Shown: positions 1-7,823 of the stretch, piece after piece
Layout: each line of letters begins with the position of its first letter
Numbering within the stretch: position 1 is the first letter of the stretch
From: Paenibacillus sacheonensis
GTDB lineage: Bacteria > Bacillota > Bacilli > Paenibacillales > Paenibacillaceae
NCBI RefSeq assembly: GCF_009909195.1
Contig: NZ_JAAAMU010000005.1
Span: 372,001 to 436,000, forward strand
DNA length: 64,000 nucleotides
Direction of reading: 5' to 3'
Translations under genes and position numbers: made by a program
The notes under the pieces: generated by a model
Databases searched by the model: none
The model's input: only the letters and a program-made list of their open reading frames with translations
Told to the model about the DNA's origin: nothing

Positions 1-838
1 CCACCAGCAGCTCTCCCCGCGATGAGAACACCTCGTCCTCGTCAAGCAGCCGCACCAGATCCACGACGGTCAGGCTGTATTTGTACGCCACGTAATTCAA
101 CTGCGCAAGCGCCTCTTCGTTGCCTCGCAGCCGTTCGACATGCGACCGGTTGCCGGAATTGCGCGGGAAACGCATAATAATCTCGCCGTATTGAATGCCC
201 GCCGTCTCCGTCTGCGGCAGCTTCGGCGCTGCCTGCCTTGCCGGCGCGACCTCCGTAAGCGCCTGTTCCAGCTCCAGATCGATGCCCTGCGTATTCAAAC
301 GGAACAGCTCGTAGAAGGGCACGGATATATTTTCGCGCGTCAGCTCGGCGCCTGCCAGCTCGTCGTCTTCCTTCGCATAGAAGGATTCGCGCAGCGCGAT
401 CACGGAATGTTTGCCTACCTTGTCCCGGAGCAGCAGCGTCAGATGCGGGCTGCCGAAGAATTCGTCCGGCGAGAGCGGCTTCGCCACTTCATATTCATAC
501 ACGACGTCGTCGTTGTCGGGCACGCCCAGCCTCGTCACCTGCAGAAGGCCAACGGCCTCCAGACGCGAAGCCTGGTTGACGAGCTCCTGCCTGCCGCGTT
601 CATTCATCTCGAGTCCCAAGCCAAGCAGCAGCCTGCGCTGCGGCTCGAGCGCCGAGTAACCTACGCGATCATCCGCCACCTGCTGATAGAGCAGTTGATA
701 GAGCCCCGCGGCAAATGCGCCTACCATCGGCTGATAGATCAGACCGACCATTTTACGGTCCACGGCGCTTAGCGAAAAATCGCGAAAGGCGTAATAGCGG
801 TGATGTTCAGTAAATTGGTGCAAGCTGCCTATCCGCAT
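1..838 (-). CDS. dnaB: DnaB helicase-loader / replication initiation protein, 3' end outside window
   Basis: Reading leftward from ATG at 838, about 279 codons are open to the edge of the window, so the C-terminal part is missing. The N-terminal half has the DnaB (Bacillus replication initiation and membrane attachment) pattern: a region with IYQPMVGAFAAGLY, then an LxLG/VGLLQV segment, then VYEYEVAKPLSPDEFF near residues 95-110, and later YKYSLTVVDLVRLLDED. In Bacillota this protein works with DnaD and DnaI to load the replicative helicase at oriC and at restart sites. A stop codon lies directly before the chosen ATG in the same frame, which fixes the start; GGAG lies about 10 nt upstream. 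The assignment rests on motif resemblance to Bacillus DnaB and I consider it likely. Confidence 0.85.
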   Translation of the reverse strand, partial: MRIGSLHQFTEHHRYYAFRDFSLSAVDRKMVGLIYQPMVGAFAAGLYQLLYQQVADDRVGYSALEPQRRLLLGLGLEMNERGRQELVNQASRLEAVGLLQVTRLGVPDNDDVVYEYEVAKPLSPDEFFGSPHLTLLLRDKVGKHSVIALRESFYAKEDDELAGAELTRENISVPFYELFRLNTQGIDLELEQALTEVAPARQAAPKLPQTETAGIQYGEIIMRFPRNSGNRSHVERLRGNEEALAQLNYVAYKYSLTVVDLVRLLDEDEVFSSRGELLV

Positions 839-909
839 TCATTCTCGACTCCATCCGCCTCGTATTCTTGTAACTAGTTTATCATAAAAGCTTCGGTTTT
901 TCCGGACGC

Positions 910-945
910 AAAAAAAGAAAATCCCCCCTTGCGAAGGGAATTTTC
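910..945 (-). terminator. Intrinsic terminator after the alpha/beta hydrolase gene
   Basis: On the minus strand an imperfect stem (GAAAATTCCC pairing with a GGGATTTTC arm) is followed by a run of seven T after a short TTTC. It lies just past the hydrolase stop codon at 955. Confidence 0.7.
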
Positions 946-954
946 CCTCTCCTC

Positions 955-1833
955 TCAGTGAATCAGCCCTCGTTCTCCGGCTTCCTTGACCCCGTGCTCG
1001 GCCAGCTCCCGCAGCAGCGCTTCCCGCTCCTCGTGCGTATCGGCAAGCTCCGGATGCTCCTGCTTGGCCATCCACTGGGACATGACGAAAGATGTCGTAA
1101 TCGGCTCATGCGTCGCCAGCTGCCCCTTCGCGCCGATAATCCCGTACAGCTCGCTCTGAGGCAGGAGACGATGCAGCCTGCCGGCGTACTGGCCGCCAAG
1201 CGTATCCTTCGCGCCGTACAGCAGCAGAACCGGCTGCTTGATCTGGCGGACCCGGCGTTCCAACCCGCTCTCCAAGCAAGCGGCCGTGTAGTCGCGCCAT
1301 CTAGCCGCGTCTCCCAGCCGGGCTTCCGAGCGCAGCGCTTCGAATTCCGACCGCGTGCGCGCTTCGTTCCAAGCCGCTTTGAACGCAATCGGGTCTTTGG
1401 GCGCCAAAATGCTCGATATATAGGACGCCTGAAGCCTGGAGCGGCTCCGAATGTCGGTGTACGACGCGCTTCCCGACAGCAGCATGCCGCCGATGAACCG
1501 GTCCGGATGCAGCAGCAGCGCCGTCAGCGCCGGGAAAGAACCGGCACCGTAGGCGCAAACGTATGCCTGCTTGACGCCCAGCTCATCCAGCAGCCGCCTC
1601 ATATCCTCCGCGATCATCGCCAAGCTCAGCCTGCCGCTTCCGCTCTCGCTGGAACCGTGACCGCGAATATCCCAGCGAACGACCTGATGCCCGCCCATCA
1701 ATTGATCCTCGATGCCGGAAAACAGCCGGCTCGTCAAGCAAGGCGGATGAACGCAAACGACCGTTCCGCCACTACCGCTGCCTGCCGGCTCATGAACGTG
1801 CAAAGCTACATCTCCAATATGAAAAAACGGCAC
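955..1833 (-). CDS. Alpha/beta-hydrolase fold protein lacking the nucleophile serine
   Basis: A 292-residue cytosolic protein with the alpha/beta-hydrolase layout: HPP oxyanion-type loop near residue 29, WDIRGHG at 54-60, elbow at 94-98, D210 and H242 in the positions of the acid and base. The start is GTG at 1833 behind a GAGG Shine-Dalgarno. The closest remembered relatives are Bacillus proteins with a CGYSTGG elbow; here the elbow reads CAYGAGS, so the nucleophilic serine is glycine (G96). Acid and base are kept while the nucleophile is lost, so ordinary esterase chemistry is unlikely; a binding role or unusual chemistry is possible. It sits between dnaB and yuiB, with no clear functional link to either. 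Confidence 0.85.
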   Translation of the reverse strand: MPFFHIGDVALHVHEPAGSGSGGTVVCVHPPCLTSRLFSGIEDQLMGGHQVVRWDIRGHGSSESGSGRLSLAMIAEDMRRLLDELGVKQAYVCAYGAGSFPALTALLLHPDRFIGGMLLSGSASYTDIRSRSRLQASYISSILAPKDPIAFKAAWNEARTRSEFEALRSEARLGDAARWRDYTAACLESGLERRVRQIKQPVLLLYGAKDTLGGQYAGRLHRLLPQSELYGIIGAKGQLATHEPITTSFVMSQWMAKQEHPELADTHEEREALLRELAEHGVKEAGERGLIH

Positions 1834-1948
1834 AGACCCTCACCTCGGTTCCGCGACCAATCAAGCGGTGCCGGGGGCATGACTGCCTCCGTCATCTGCT
1901 GACGCGCGTTTTCCTTAGTATGGCCGTACCGCCAGCCGTTCTTTCATC

Positions 1949-2254
1949 CTAAAACATTTTATAGCCGCCGCGCCGCAGCAGCCGAATGGTCGCACCGCTG
2001 ACATAAGCGCCGATAAGTGCGCCGACGCCGGGCAAAATGTCGACGAACGTAAAGGATGTGAAATTACCGCCGAACGTCTTCGTATCGTCCCAGGTCTGCC
2101 AGATGAAGACAGGCACGAGTACGATAATGAATAAATAAATCGGAAAAAAGGTCGTTTTGAGCAGCATGTTCAAGATGAACCCGATTCCGAACATCATGAC
2201 AAAAAATAATACAGTCGCGATAACCAACTGCAAAATAGTAACGTCTGAATTCAT
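1949..2254 (-). CDS. yuiB: YuiB-family small membrane protein
   Basis: 101 residues, strongly hydrophobic, with predicted membrane segments at about 8-34, 37-55 and 70-90. The IGFILNMLLK stretch and overall size match Bacillus YuiB, a conserved membrane protein without known biochemical role. In Bacillus the yui genes sit close to yumB/yumC, and the same neighbourhood is seen here (NADH dehydrogenase and yumC within 3 kb), which supports the name. A purine-rich AAAGGGGAAG precedes the ATG. The gene points away from hemQ, so the two are divergently transcribed from the 2255-2451 spacer. Confidence 0.75.
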   Translation of the reverse strand: MNSDVTILQLVIATVLFFVMMFGIGFILNMLLKTTFFPIYLFIIVLVPVFIWQTWDDTKTFGGNFTSFTFVDILPGVGALIGAYVSGATIRLLRRGGYKMF

Positions 2255-2344
2255 GTGGAAACTCTTCCCCTTTCGCTACAAATAGTGTAGTAGATGGCCG
2301 ATTGGAAGTCAATTTCTGTCGCCATGTTGTCACAAGTCCGCCAT

Positions 2345-2374
2345 TTGCTCTTCTTCGCGCCGTTACGATACAAT
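2345..2374 (+). promoter_or_regulatory. Candidate sigma-A promoter for hemQ
   Basis: TTGCTC (2345-2350) and TACAAT (2369-2374) are separated by 18 bp. The -10 is good (5/6), the -35 weak (3/6). Spacing to the hemQ ATG is about 78 nt. Confidence 0.4.
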
Positions 2375-2451
2375 GTAAGCGACAAGATGAAGCGTGTGAC
2401 GCCGTCTTTTTATGGCGGTTTGCGCTTCCGAAGAGTAGGGAGAGATGAACT

Positions 2452-3201
2452 ATGAGTGAAGCGGCTCAAACGCTGGAAGGCTGGTATGCGCTGCATGATT
2501 TCCGCTCCATCGATTGGATGGCCTGGACAGCGGCAGAGGAAGCAGAACGCCAAATGGCGCTCGACGATCTCCACGCGTTTCTGAAAGAATGGCAGTCCGT
2601 TGAAGATAACAAGCAAGGCAGCACGGCGTTCTATTCCATCGTCGGCCAGAAGGCCGACTTCGTGCTGATGCATCTGCGCGAGACGCTGGACGAGCTGAAC
2701 GCCATCGAGAATGCATTCAACAAATCCACGTTCGCGCAATTCACGATTCCGGCGCATTCTTACGTGAGCATCGTCGAGCTTAGCAACTACATGGCGCAGC
2801 CTGGCACCGACCCGATGCAAAATCCGGAGATCCTCGCGCGCTTGAAGCCGATTCTTCCGAAATGGAACCATATCTGCTTCTATCCGATGAACAAACGACG
2901 CGAAGGCAACGACAACTGGTACATGCTCTCCATGGACGAGCGCAAGACGATGATGCGCAGCCACGGCATGATCGGCCGCACGTACGCCGGCAAAGTGAAG
3001 CAAATCATTACGGGCTCCGTCGGCTTCGACAACTGGGAATGGGGCGTTACGCTCTTCGCCGACGACGCGCTGCAATTCAAGAAACTCGTATATGAGATGC
3101 GCTTCGACGAAGTAAGCGCGCGCTTCGGCGATTTCGGCGACTTCTACGTCGGCAACCGTCTGACGGAAGAGAAGCTTGGAGAACTGTTCGGCATCAAATA
3201 G
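2452..3201 (+). CDS. hemQ: Coproheme decarboxylase (HemQ/ChdC)
   Basis: 249 residues, the usual length for the Bacillota enzyme. It converts coproheme III to haem b with hydrogen peroxide, the last step of the coproporphyrin-dependent haem pathway in Gram-positive bacteria. Diagnostic features: YPMNKRR at 144-150 carrying the catalytic tyrosine (Y144), and the proximal histidine in [12 protein letters not shown] (H171). The domain is a chlorite-dismutase-type double ferredoxin fold. ATG at 2452 follows a GGGAGAG ribosome site. Neighbours are yuiB (divergent) and, across a shared terminator, the ndh gene pair. Placing a haem-maturation enzyme beside respiratory flavoproteins makes sense functionally, but they are not one operon. 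Function is well supported by the catalytic motif. Confidence 0.95.
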   Translation: MSEAAQTLEGWYALHDFRSIDWMAWTAAEEAERQMALDDLHAFLKEWQSVEDNKQGSTAFYSIVGQKADFVLMHLRETLDELNAIENAFNKSTFAQFTIPAHSYVSIVELSNYMAQPGTDPMQNPEILARLKPILPKWNHICFYPMNKRREGNDNWYMLSMDERKTMMRSHGMIGRTYAGKVKQIITGSVGFDNWEWGVTLFADDALQFKKLVYEMRFDEVSARFGDFGDFYVGNRLTEEKLGELFGIK

Positions 3202-3230
3202 CAATATGGCAAGCAGCGGGAATGCAACGC

Positions 3231-3275
3231 AAAAAAGCGGATGGAACGCCTTCGGGCATCCCATCCGCTTTTATT
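3231..3275. terminator. Bidirectional intrinsic terminator between hemQ and the ndh pair
   Basis: An A-run, a 12-bp perfect stem (AAAAGCGGATGG with its complement CCATCCGCTTTT) and a T-run lie between convergent genes, so the hairpin can end transcripts from both sides. Confidence 0.85.
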
Positions 3276-3295
3276 TCGTTTCGTACCGCTTGCCG

Positions 3296-3553
3296 TTAGT
3301 CCTCGTCGTCCTCGTCTTCGAGCAGGCGCTTCGCTTCCAGGTACGCTTCCGTTTGACGGTCGCGTTCCCTGCCCTTTTCCTTTAGCCGCTCGATCGCGGG
3401 CAGGATGAGAATGTCGACTTCCTTCTGAACGATATAGGCCAGATCATACCGATTCTGCGACTCCAGGAACGAACCGACCTCCATCAGCGCATTGTAACGG
3501 TCCAGTTCCTCGCGCAGCAGCAGCCCGCGGACTTGCACGCTGCAGTGGCGCAT
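3296..3553 (-). CDS. Small acidic/basic helical protein coupled to ndh (unknown function)
   Basis: 85 residues, not recognised. The protein is rich in charged residues, predicted mostly helical, and ends in an acidic tail (DEDDED). Support for it being real: its ATG overlaps the TAA of the upstream NADH dehydrogenase as TAATG (positions 3555-3551), a classic coupled start; its composition is that of a soluble coiled helix; and a terminator follows directly. It could be an accessory or regulator of the dehydrogenase, but that is only inferred from coupling. There are no cysteines in a metal-binding arrangement and no membrane segment. Confidence 0.65.
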   Translation of the reverse strand: MRHCSVQVRGLLLREELDRYNALMEVGSFLESQNRYDLAYIVQKEVDILILPAIERLKEKGRERDRQTEAYLEAKRLLEDEDDED

Positions 3554-4746
3554 TACAGGAATTTACCTTTACGAACCACGAGCGTAATGCCACCGATCGT
3601 GTAGAGGTAGCGAATATCGATTGCTTTCTTCAGCCAAGCTGCCACTCTACCTTTGTATTTCTTGCCGAATGCCAGTCCGACGGCTTCGCCTTTGCCCAAG
3701 GATGCCACCGTGCCTTTGTTCTTGAACTCGAATTTCTTCTGCGGCTGGTTGCGAATGGACGCGACCAGGTTATGCGCGCAAACGACGCCTTGCTGCATCG
3801 CGATTTGGGCGGTTGGCGGATAGGGACGGCCTTCCGGATTGAACATAAGGGAATTGTCGCCCACCACATAAATGTTCTCTTGGCCCGGCACGCGAAGGAA
3901 TTCATCTACCTTCACGCGTCCGCGCATCGTTTCGATGCCGGCTTCTTCGATCAGACGGTTGCCGCGCACGCCGGCCGCCCAGATGACCGTGGCCGAGCGG
4001 ATTTCTTCGTTGTCGCCTACGACGACGCCGTCTGCCGTGCATTCTTTGATGGCCGTTCCGATGCGGAACGTTACCCCCTTCTTCGTCAGCACCGCCATGG
4101 CATATTCGACGAGTTCCGGATCGAAGCCCGGGAGAGCCGAAGGAGCGGCTTCGACATTATATATTTTGACGAGTGACGGATCCACGTCGTTCTGTTTGCA
4201 AAGCTCGGGAATCCGGTCGGCAAGCTCGCCTACGAATTCAATGCCGGTGAAGCCTGCGCCGCCGACCACGAAGGTCAGGTAATCCGTGCGGTGCGGCTCG
4301 CGCTTGTAGCGCGCGAATTGATATTCGATGTGCTCGCGGATCAAGCGGACCGAGTTGATGCTGCGGATGTTCATCGCATGTTCAAGCATACCTGGGATTC
4401 CGAACGTCTCCGGCTCCCCGCCAAGACCGATGACGAGGTAGTCATAGGAAAGCGTGCCATCCTCGAGGATGACCTTCTTGTCCTGCGTCCGGATTTGCAC
4501 GACCGTCGATTTGACGAAGTCAATTTTAAATTCATCGATCAGCTTCGAAATGCTCACGCGCGCATTTTCCGTCTTGTCCGTACCTGCGGCAGGCATATGC
4601 AGATGAGTCGTGAAATAGTGATAGTCGTGCTTATTGACGAGCGTGACGTCGGCTTCATTATAGTTTAGTTCTTTCTGTAGCCGAAGCGCTGTCAGGATAC
4701 CGCCGTAACCGGCACCCAAGATAACAATTTTCGGTATGTTGCTCAT
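3553..4746 (-). CDS. ndh: Type-II NADH dehydrogenase (NDH-2)
   Basis: 398 residues from ATG at 4746. It oxidises NADH and passes electrons to menaquinone without pumping protons, as a monotopic flavoprotein on the inner face of the membrane. Visible features: FAD-binding GAGYGG at 11-16, the NAD-binding GGAGFTGIE at 162-170, a second FAD segment near YVVGDNSLMF, and the QIAMQQG stretch typical of NDH-2; the C-terminal part (VASLGKGEAVGLAFGKKY and the following amphipathic helices) resembles Bacillus Ndh (YjlD). An in-frame ATG exists at 4860, but the conserved start of the fold and the operator position favour 4746; the ribosome site is weak. A Rex-like palindrome lies 41-58 nt upstream, matching known Rex control of ndh in Bacillus. 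Confidence 0.9.
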   Translation of the reverse strand: MSNIPKIVILGAGYGGILTALRLQKELNYNEADVTLVNKHDYHYFTTHLHMPAAGTDKTENARVSISKLIDEFKIDFVKSTVVQIRTQDKKVILEDGTLSYDYLVIGLGGEPETFGIPGMLEHAMNIRSINSVRLIREHIEYQFARYKREPHRTDYLTFVVGGAGFTGIEFVGELADRIPELCKQNDVDPSLVKIYNVEAAPSALPGFDPELVEYAMAVLTKKGVTFRIGTAIKECTADGVVVGDNEEIRSATVIWAAGVRGNRLIEEAGIETMRGRVKVDEFLRVPGQENIYVVGDNSLMFNPEGRPYPPTAQIAMQQGVVCAHNLVASIRNQPQKKFEFKNKGTVASLGKGEAVGLAFGKKYKGRVAAWLKKAIDIRYLYTIGGITLVVRKGKFL

Positions 4747-4786
4747 CCAGAATCCCATCCATTCGTTAAGTCTTTTCTTTCTAGGA

Positions 4787-4804
4787 ATGTGAAAAATTAC
4801 ACAA
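4787..4804. promoter_or_regulatory. Rex-like operator upstream of ndh
   Basis: ATGTGAAAAATTACACAA matches the Rex consensus TTGTGAANNNNTTCACAA at 12 of 14 defined positions, with one mismatch in each half-site. It lies 41-58 nt before the ndh ATG. Rex senses the NADH/NAD ratio and is known to repress ndh in Bacillus subtilis; its use here is inferred. Confidence 0.6.
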
Positions 4805-4814
4805 ACACGGAAAA

Positions 4815-4844
4815 ACAGGCAATAATCTAACAATTCTTGCCTGT
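4815..4844. repeat. 8-bp inverted repeat in the ndh-yumC spacer
   Basis: ACAGGCAA (4815-4822) and TTGCCTGT (4837-4844) are perfect complements with 14 nt between. It is in the ndh leader or promoter region. The rest of the 337-bp spacer 4747-5083 holds the Rex-like site and the yumC promoter; I see nothing else in it. Confidence 0.45.
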
Positions 4845-4996
4845 AGTGTGTGGTTCTCACTGTTCATTTATTTATGAGAAAAGCCAGTCGCCTTTCGACA
4901 AACCCATTACTAATACCACACATGATACAAATTTTTTCTGAAAACTTCAAGGGTAAAATATACGAAAATCTTTAGAATAACATCCAATTTTCTTAT

Positions 4997-5025
4997 TTCA
5001 AAGCGGCTTGTCGACCCTATATAAT
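4997..5025 (+). promoter_or_regulatory. Sigma-A promoter of yumC
   Basis: TTCAAA (4997-5002), 17 bp, then a perfect TATAAT (5020-5025). Transcription would start near 5032, which places an upstream in-frame ATG at 5024 inside the -10 box and so excludes it as the yumC start. Confidence 0.75.
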
Positions 5026-5083
5026 GAACAGAAAGAGCGGCTTCTTTTCATTCCCGATTTCCAATTTTTTGGAGGTGTCAACC

Positions 5084-6082
5084 GTGTCAAGTTCTCCTGC
5101 TTCCCCTCAGGTCGATATCGCGATTATCGGAGGCGGTCCTGCCGGCATGTTCGCCGCATTTTACGGCGGCATGCGCCAGGCTTCCGTTAAGATTATTGAA
5201 AGTATGCCCCAGTTAGGCGGTCAGCTCGCGGCGCTTTACCCCGAGAAGCATATTTACGACGTAGCCGGCTTCCCGAAGATAACCGCCGGCGAGCTTGTCG
5301 AGCAGTTAAAGAAGCAGATGGATCTGTTCAAGCCGGAGATCCATTTGGAAGAGAAGGTGCTGGAAGTCGTGAAGCGGGACGAGCGCGACTTCGCCATCCT
5401 CACGGACAAAACGACGCATTACGCCAAATCGGTCATCATTACCGCCGGGGTCGGCGCATTCGAACCGCGCCGGCTGGAGCTGGGCGAGGCGTCCCGATTC
5501 GAACAGCGAAACTTGCATTACTTCATCAGCGACCTGAGTCAGTTCCGCGGAAGGCATGTCATCGTGACCGGCGGGGGCGATTCGGCGGTGGACTGGGCGC
5601 TTATGCTGGAGCCGATTGCAGCCAGCGTGACGCTCGTCCACCGCCGCGATAAATTCAGGGCGCATGAGCACAGCGTGGAGAATCTGGTCAAGTCGACCGT
5701 TAGCGTGCTGACTCCTTATGAGCTTGCCGCCCTGAAAGGCACGGACCGTATCGAAGGCATCACGCTCCAGCACGTCAAGACTTCCGAGATCAAGGAGCTT
5801 GACACGGATGCCGTCATCGTTAACTTCGGCTTCGTCTCGTCGCTCGGCCCGATCGCCGAATGGGGACTTGAAATCGACGGCGGCAGCATCATCGTCGATT
5901 CCCGTATGGAATCCAGCATCCCCGGCATATTCGCGGCAGGGGATATTACGACCTATCCCGGCAAACTAAAGCTCATCGCCGTCGGTTTCGGCGAAGCGCC
6001 TACCGCAATCAACAACGCCAAGGTATACGTCGATCCGACCGCCAAGCTTTCGCCGGGACACAGCAGTAACATGAAGCTGTAG
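5084..6082 (+). CDS. yumC: Ferredoxin/flavodoxin-NADP reductase, thioredoxin-reductase-like (YumC)
   Basis: 332 residues from GTG at 5084, chosen because a strong GGAGG sits 8 nt before it and because the longer in-frame start overlaps the promoter -10. The enzyme passes electrons from NADPH through FAD to ferredoxin or flavodoxin. Motifs: [12 protein letters not shown] for FAD near 15-25, the partner motif [11 protein letters not shown] near 163-173 for NADPH, and FAAGDIT near the C-terminus. Like other YumC-type enzymes and unlike thioredoxin reductase it has no CxxC redox disulfide between the two nucleotide motifs (GGGDSAVD has D where CATC would be). Length and order fit the type-2 FNR family well. 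Confidence 0.93.
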   Translation: MSSSPASPQVDIAIIGGGPAGMFAAFYGGMRQASVKIIESMPQLGGQLAALYPEKHIYDVAGFPKITAGELVEQLKKQMDLFKPEIHLEEKVLEVVKRDERDFAILTDKTTHYAKSVIITAGVGAFEPRRLELGEASRFEQRNLHYFISDLSQFRGRHVIVTGGGDSAVDWALMLEPIAASVTLVHRRDKFRAHEHSVENLVKSTVSVLTPYELAALKGTDRIEGITLQHVKTSEIKELDTDAVIVNFGFVSSLGPIAEWGLEIDGGSIIVDSRMESSIPGIFAAGDITTYPGKLKLIAVGFGEAPTAINNAKVYVDPTAKLSPGHSSNMKL

Positions 6083-6122
6083 GCCTCCGACACGCCAGGT
6101 ATCCGCGAAGTAATTCCAATAA

Positions 6123-6190
6123 AAAAGGGTAACCTACCTATAGCCGACGTCCGCGATCATTACGCGCACAGCTAAGGAGGTTACCCTTTT
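6123..6190 (+). promoter_or_regulatory. Long-range hairpin overlapping the ribosome site of the zinc-ribbon gene
   Basis: A 13-bp perfect inverted repeat: AAAAGGGTAACCT (6123-6135) and AGGTTACCCTTTT (6178-6190), 42 nt apart. The 3' arm contains the end of the ribosome site AAGGAGG (6174-6180) and ends in T residues. It could end yumC transcripts, mask translation of the next gene, or both. Confidence 0.55.
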
Positions 6191-6193
6191 CAT

Positions 6194-6451
6194 ATGCTAT
6201 GTCCTATTTGCAACGGCTTGGAACAGTTGCATGTTCAATGTCCTACCTGCGCGGTGCAAACCGATGATTTAGGGCGGGCAGTCGATTTTACGGGTCCTTA
6301 TGCCCCTTATCAGCCGGATGATGTCATGGAAGAGATTGCAGTGACGATGTCTTCTTCCGGGATCGGGTTGTCGGCTCAAAGGTGCGGTCATGTCGTATAT
6401 TGTCGTCAATGCGATGCAGCCTATCAAGCCTTTGTCCAAAAATGGCCTTGA
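6194..6451 (+). CDS. Small zinc-ribbon-like protein (unknown function)
   Basis: 85 residues with cysteine pairs CPIC at 3-6 and CPTC at 16-19 and a later C/CRQC cluster near 64-74, a pattern expected of one or two zinc-binding knuckles. No enzyme motif or membrane segment. I cannot match it to a characterised family. ATG at 6194 follows AAGGAGG at a long spacing of 13 nt, inside the hairpin described for 6123-6190. The gene is between yumC and sda and is transcribed toward sda. Size and cysteine pattern would suit a small regulator or an RNA/protein-binding module; this is inference only. Confidence 0.7.
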   Translation: MLCPICNGLEQLHVQCPTCAVQTDDLGRAVDFTGPYAPYQPDDVMEEIAVTMSSSGIGLSAQRCGHVVYCRQCDAAYQAFVQKWP

Positions 6452-6471
6452 ACCTTGCGGAGCGTGAAGTG

Positions 6472-6615
6472 TTAGGCAGTGTTGCGGTAGGCGTCTGGAC
6501 TGATCTGCCTGCGTAGAAGTTCGACTTCCAGCATTTCGATAAATTCGGGCTCCAAGTTATATTTGTTCGCGGCAATATACGCATCGAGCAGCAATTCATC
6601 CGACAGTTGTTCCAT
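6472..6615 (-). CDS. sda: Sporulation histidine-kinase inhibitor Sda
   Basis: A 47-residue protein of the Sda family. It starts MEQLSDELLLDAY and continues with NLEPEFIEMLEVELLRR, matching the helical-hairpin core of Bacillus Sda (LSDELL...L..(F)IE.(I)E.E..RR). Sda binds KinA/KinB-type kinases and blocks their autophosphorylation when replication is perturbed, holding back sporulation. The start is ATG at 6615 with AAGGGGGG eight nt before. Support for identity comes from length, motif and upstream DnaA boxes: in Bacillus subtilis sda transcription is controlled by DnaA through such boxes. The C-terminus overlaps nothing; the gene converges with the zinc-ribbon gene 20 bp away. Confidence 0.88.
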   Translation of the reverse strand: MEQLSDELLLDAYIAANKYNLEPEFIEMLEVELLRRQISPDAYRNTA

Positions 6616-6648
6616 ATCCACTGCCCCCCTTCCTCTTACTTCCCGTTC

Positions 6649-6678
6649 ATCTTAGCATGTCCCCAGAGGATAGAACAA
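6649..6678 (-). promoter_or_regulatory. Candidate sda promoter
   Basis: On the minus strand TTGTTC (6678-6673), 18 bp, then TAAGAT (6654-6649). Both hexamers are modest matches. The position, 34 nt before the ATG and just downstream of the DnaA boxes, makes it plausible. Confidence 0.4.
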
Positions 6679-6687
6679 GCGTTCCGA

Positions 6688-6786
6688 CTATCCACATCCT
6701 ACTGTGGACAGCTTGTGTGCAGGATGTGAATAAAGGTCGAATAAACAGGAAATACCGATGGGAATTTGTGGATACTTTTATGCACA
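6688..6786. promoter_or_regulatory. Cluster of DnaA boxes upstream of sda
   Basis: Five matches to TTATNCACA within 99 bp: CTATCCACA (6688-6696, one mismatch), the complement of CTGTCCACA (6703-6711, two mismatches), the exact complement TGTGAATAA (6725-6733), TGTGGATAC (6767-6775, one mismatch) and exact TTATGCACA (6778-6786). Such density outside oriC suggests DnaA-responsive control of sda. The 254-bp spacer holds nothing else I can name. Confidence 0.75.
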
Positions 6787-6869
6787 GGCTGATGATGAAC
6801 CATTTCGATAAAAAACTTTAATGAGCCTCTATAAGTCTATCAATCGAATATATTAAATTAGGTTAACAA

Positions 6870-7544
6870 TTACTGCGGTCTCGTATTCACTTCGAAAATC
6901 CATATTTTCCCGCTCGTATCGATGCCGTAGTCGAAACCAAGCGTTCCCATCCCCGGGAACCGGCTTTCCAGCACTTCCGTCGACAACTGCGTAAGCGTTC
7001 GCATTTCCCGCTTCTTCGGTCCGACGGACGCGCTCGAGAACGAACGGCGGATGCCTTCGGAACCGCTGAGCAGCGTGCCTCCGCGGCATATATTCGTCAC
7101 GAATAGTCCAGGTTTGGCCAAGCGGCCGACAATGGCGGTAATGTTCCAATGTCCCTCGGGCTGCTTGACGTATTTCACGCGGTAATCGATCGGCCTGCCT
7201 GCGATCGTCGCTAAGCGAATGCCTTTTTGAATCAAATATCTGCGGTTGCCTCGTTTGGCGTTCAGCGACTTATAGAGCCCCTCGAAGCTATGAAAGCTGT
7301 TCGTCTTGGAGTAATACGTGTAGCGATAGCTGCCGCCTTCCCGCGTTACCTTGATGACTCCGTGTCCTCCCGCCCCTTTCACCGGCTTAACGACGACCAT
7401 GCTGTGCTGATTCAGCATGCTGCTCAAGTTATCGCGCGTGAACATCCGAGTCGGCGGGATATGCGGCGCAATCTGCGCATGAGACAACAGCGCCTCCGTC
7501 TTTGCCCACTTGCTAGCCAGCTGCCTTCCCGATTCATTCCCCAT
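6870..7544 (-). CDS. YheC/YheD-type ATP-grasp protein, spore-coat associated
   Basis: 224 residues with the YheC/YheD layout: an N-terminal RQLASKWAKTEALL helix, VVVKPVKGAGGHGV (ATP-grasp nucleotide loop) at about 51-64, PIDYRVKYVKQ in the middle, and a C-terminal LGFDYGIDTSGKIWIFEVNTRP strand set that normally binds Mg-ATP. Bacillus YheC/YheD are endospore coat-associated proteins; the substrate is unknown. This copy is short, keeping only the ATP-grasp core, whereas many relatives exceed 350 residues. The start ATG at 7544 follows GGGGAGG at eight nt. It is upstream of sda on the same strand, but the DnaA-box spacer separates them. Confidence 0.82.
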   Translation of the reverse strand: MGNESGRQLASKWAKTEALLSHAQIAPHIPPTRMFTRDNLSSMLNQHSMVVVKPVKGAGGHGVIKVTREGGSYRYTYYSKTNSFHSFEGLYKSLNAKRGNRRYLIQKGIRLATIAGRPIDYRVKYVKQPEGHWNITAIVGRLAKPGLFVTNICRGGTLLSGSEGIRRSFSSASVGPKKREMRTLTQLSTEVLESRFPGMGTLGFDYGIDTSGKIWIFEVNTRPQ

Positions 7545-7823
7545 GTCGTGGTCCTCCCCTTGGTGACGTGCTATAGGACAGCATATGCCTCGTAATCAAC
7601 TATCTCTTGGATGATTGATATGGTTAACTCGCCTGATTTAATAGGCTGATAGAGGTTGGCGTTTATTCCTAAGACAATGGACAAGGAAGAAGCATTGCTA
7701 TTAAGCGGCGAAGCGAGCATGATTCGACAACCGCGGCTTCCATTATACAATTCCTTACGTTTCTTTCCGCGTTGACGTCTACTATAATGGAATTAACGCA
7801 TAGGAAGGGTGGATGATGAACGC
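7545..7823. other. Divergent spacer between ATP-grasp and aldo/keto reductase genes
   Basis: A perfect TATAAT lies at 7783-7788 on the plus strand, 36 nt before the reductase start, with only a weak -35. Apart from this I see no conserved element, hairpin or small gene in the spacer. Confidence 0.4.

Noticed and set aside
958-1902. Long plus-strand frame opposite the hydrolase
   Set aside because: Arg/Gln-rich product with no domain; it mirrors the high-GC third codon positions of the minus-strand gene.
5024-5083. Upstream ATG start for yumC
   Set aside because: It overlaps the last base of the -10 box, lacks a ribosome site, and GTG 5084 follows GGAGG.
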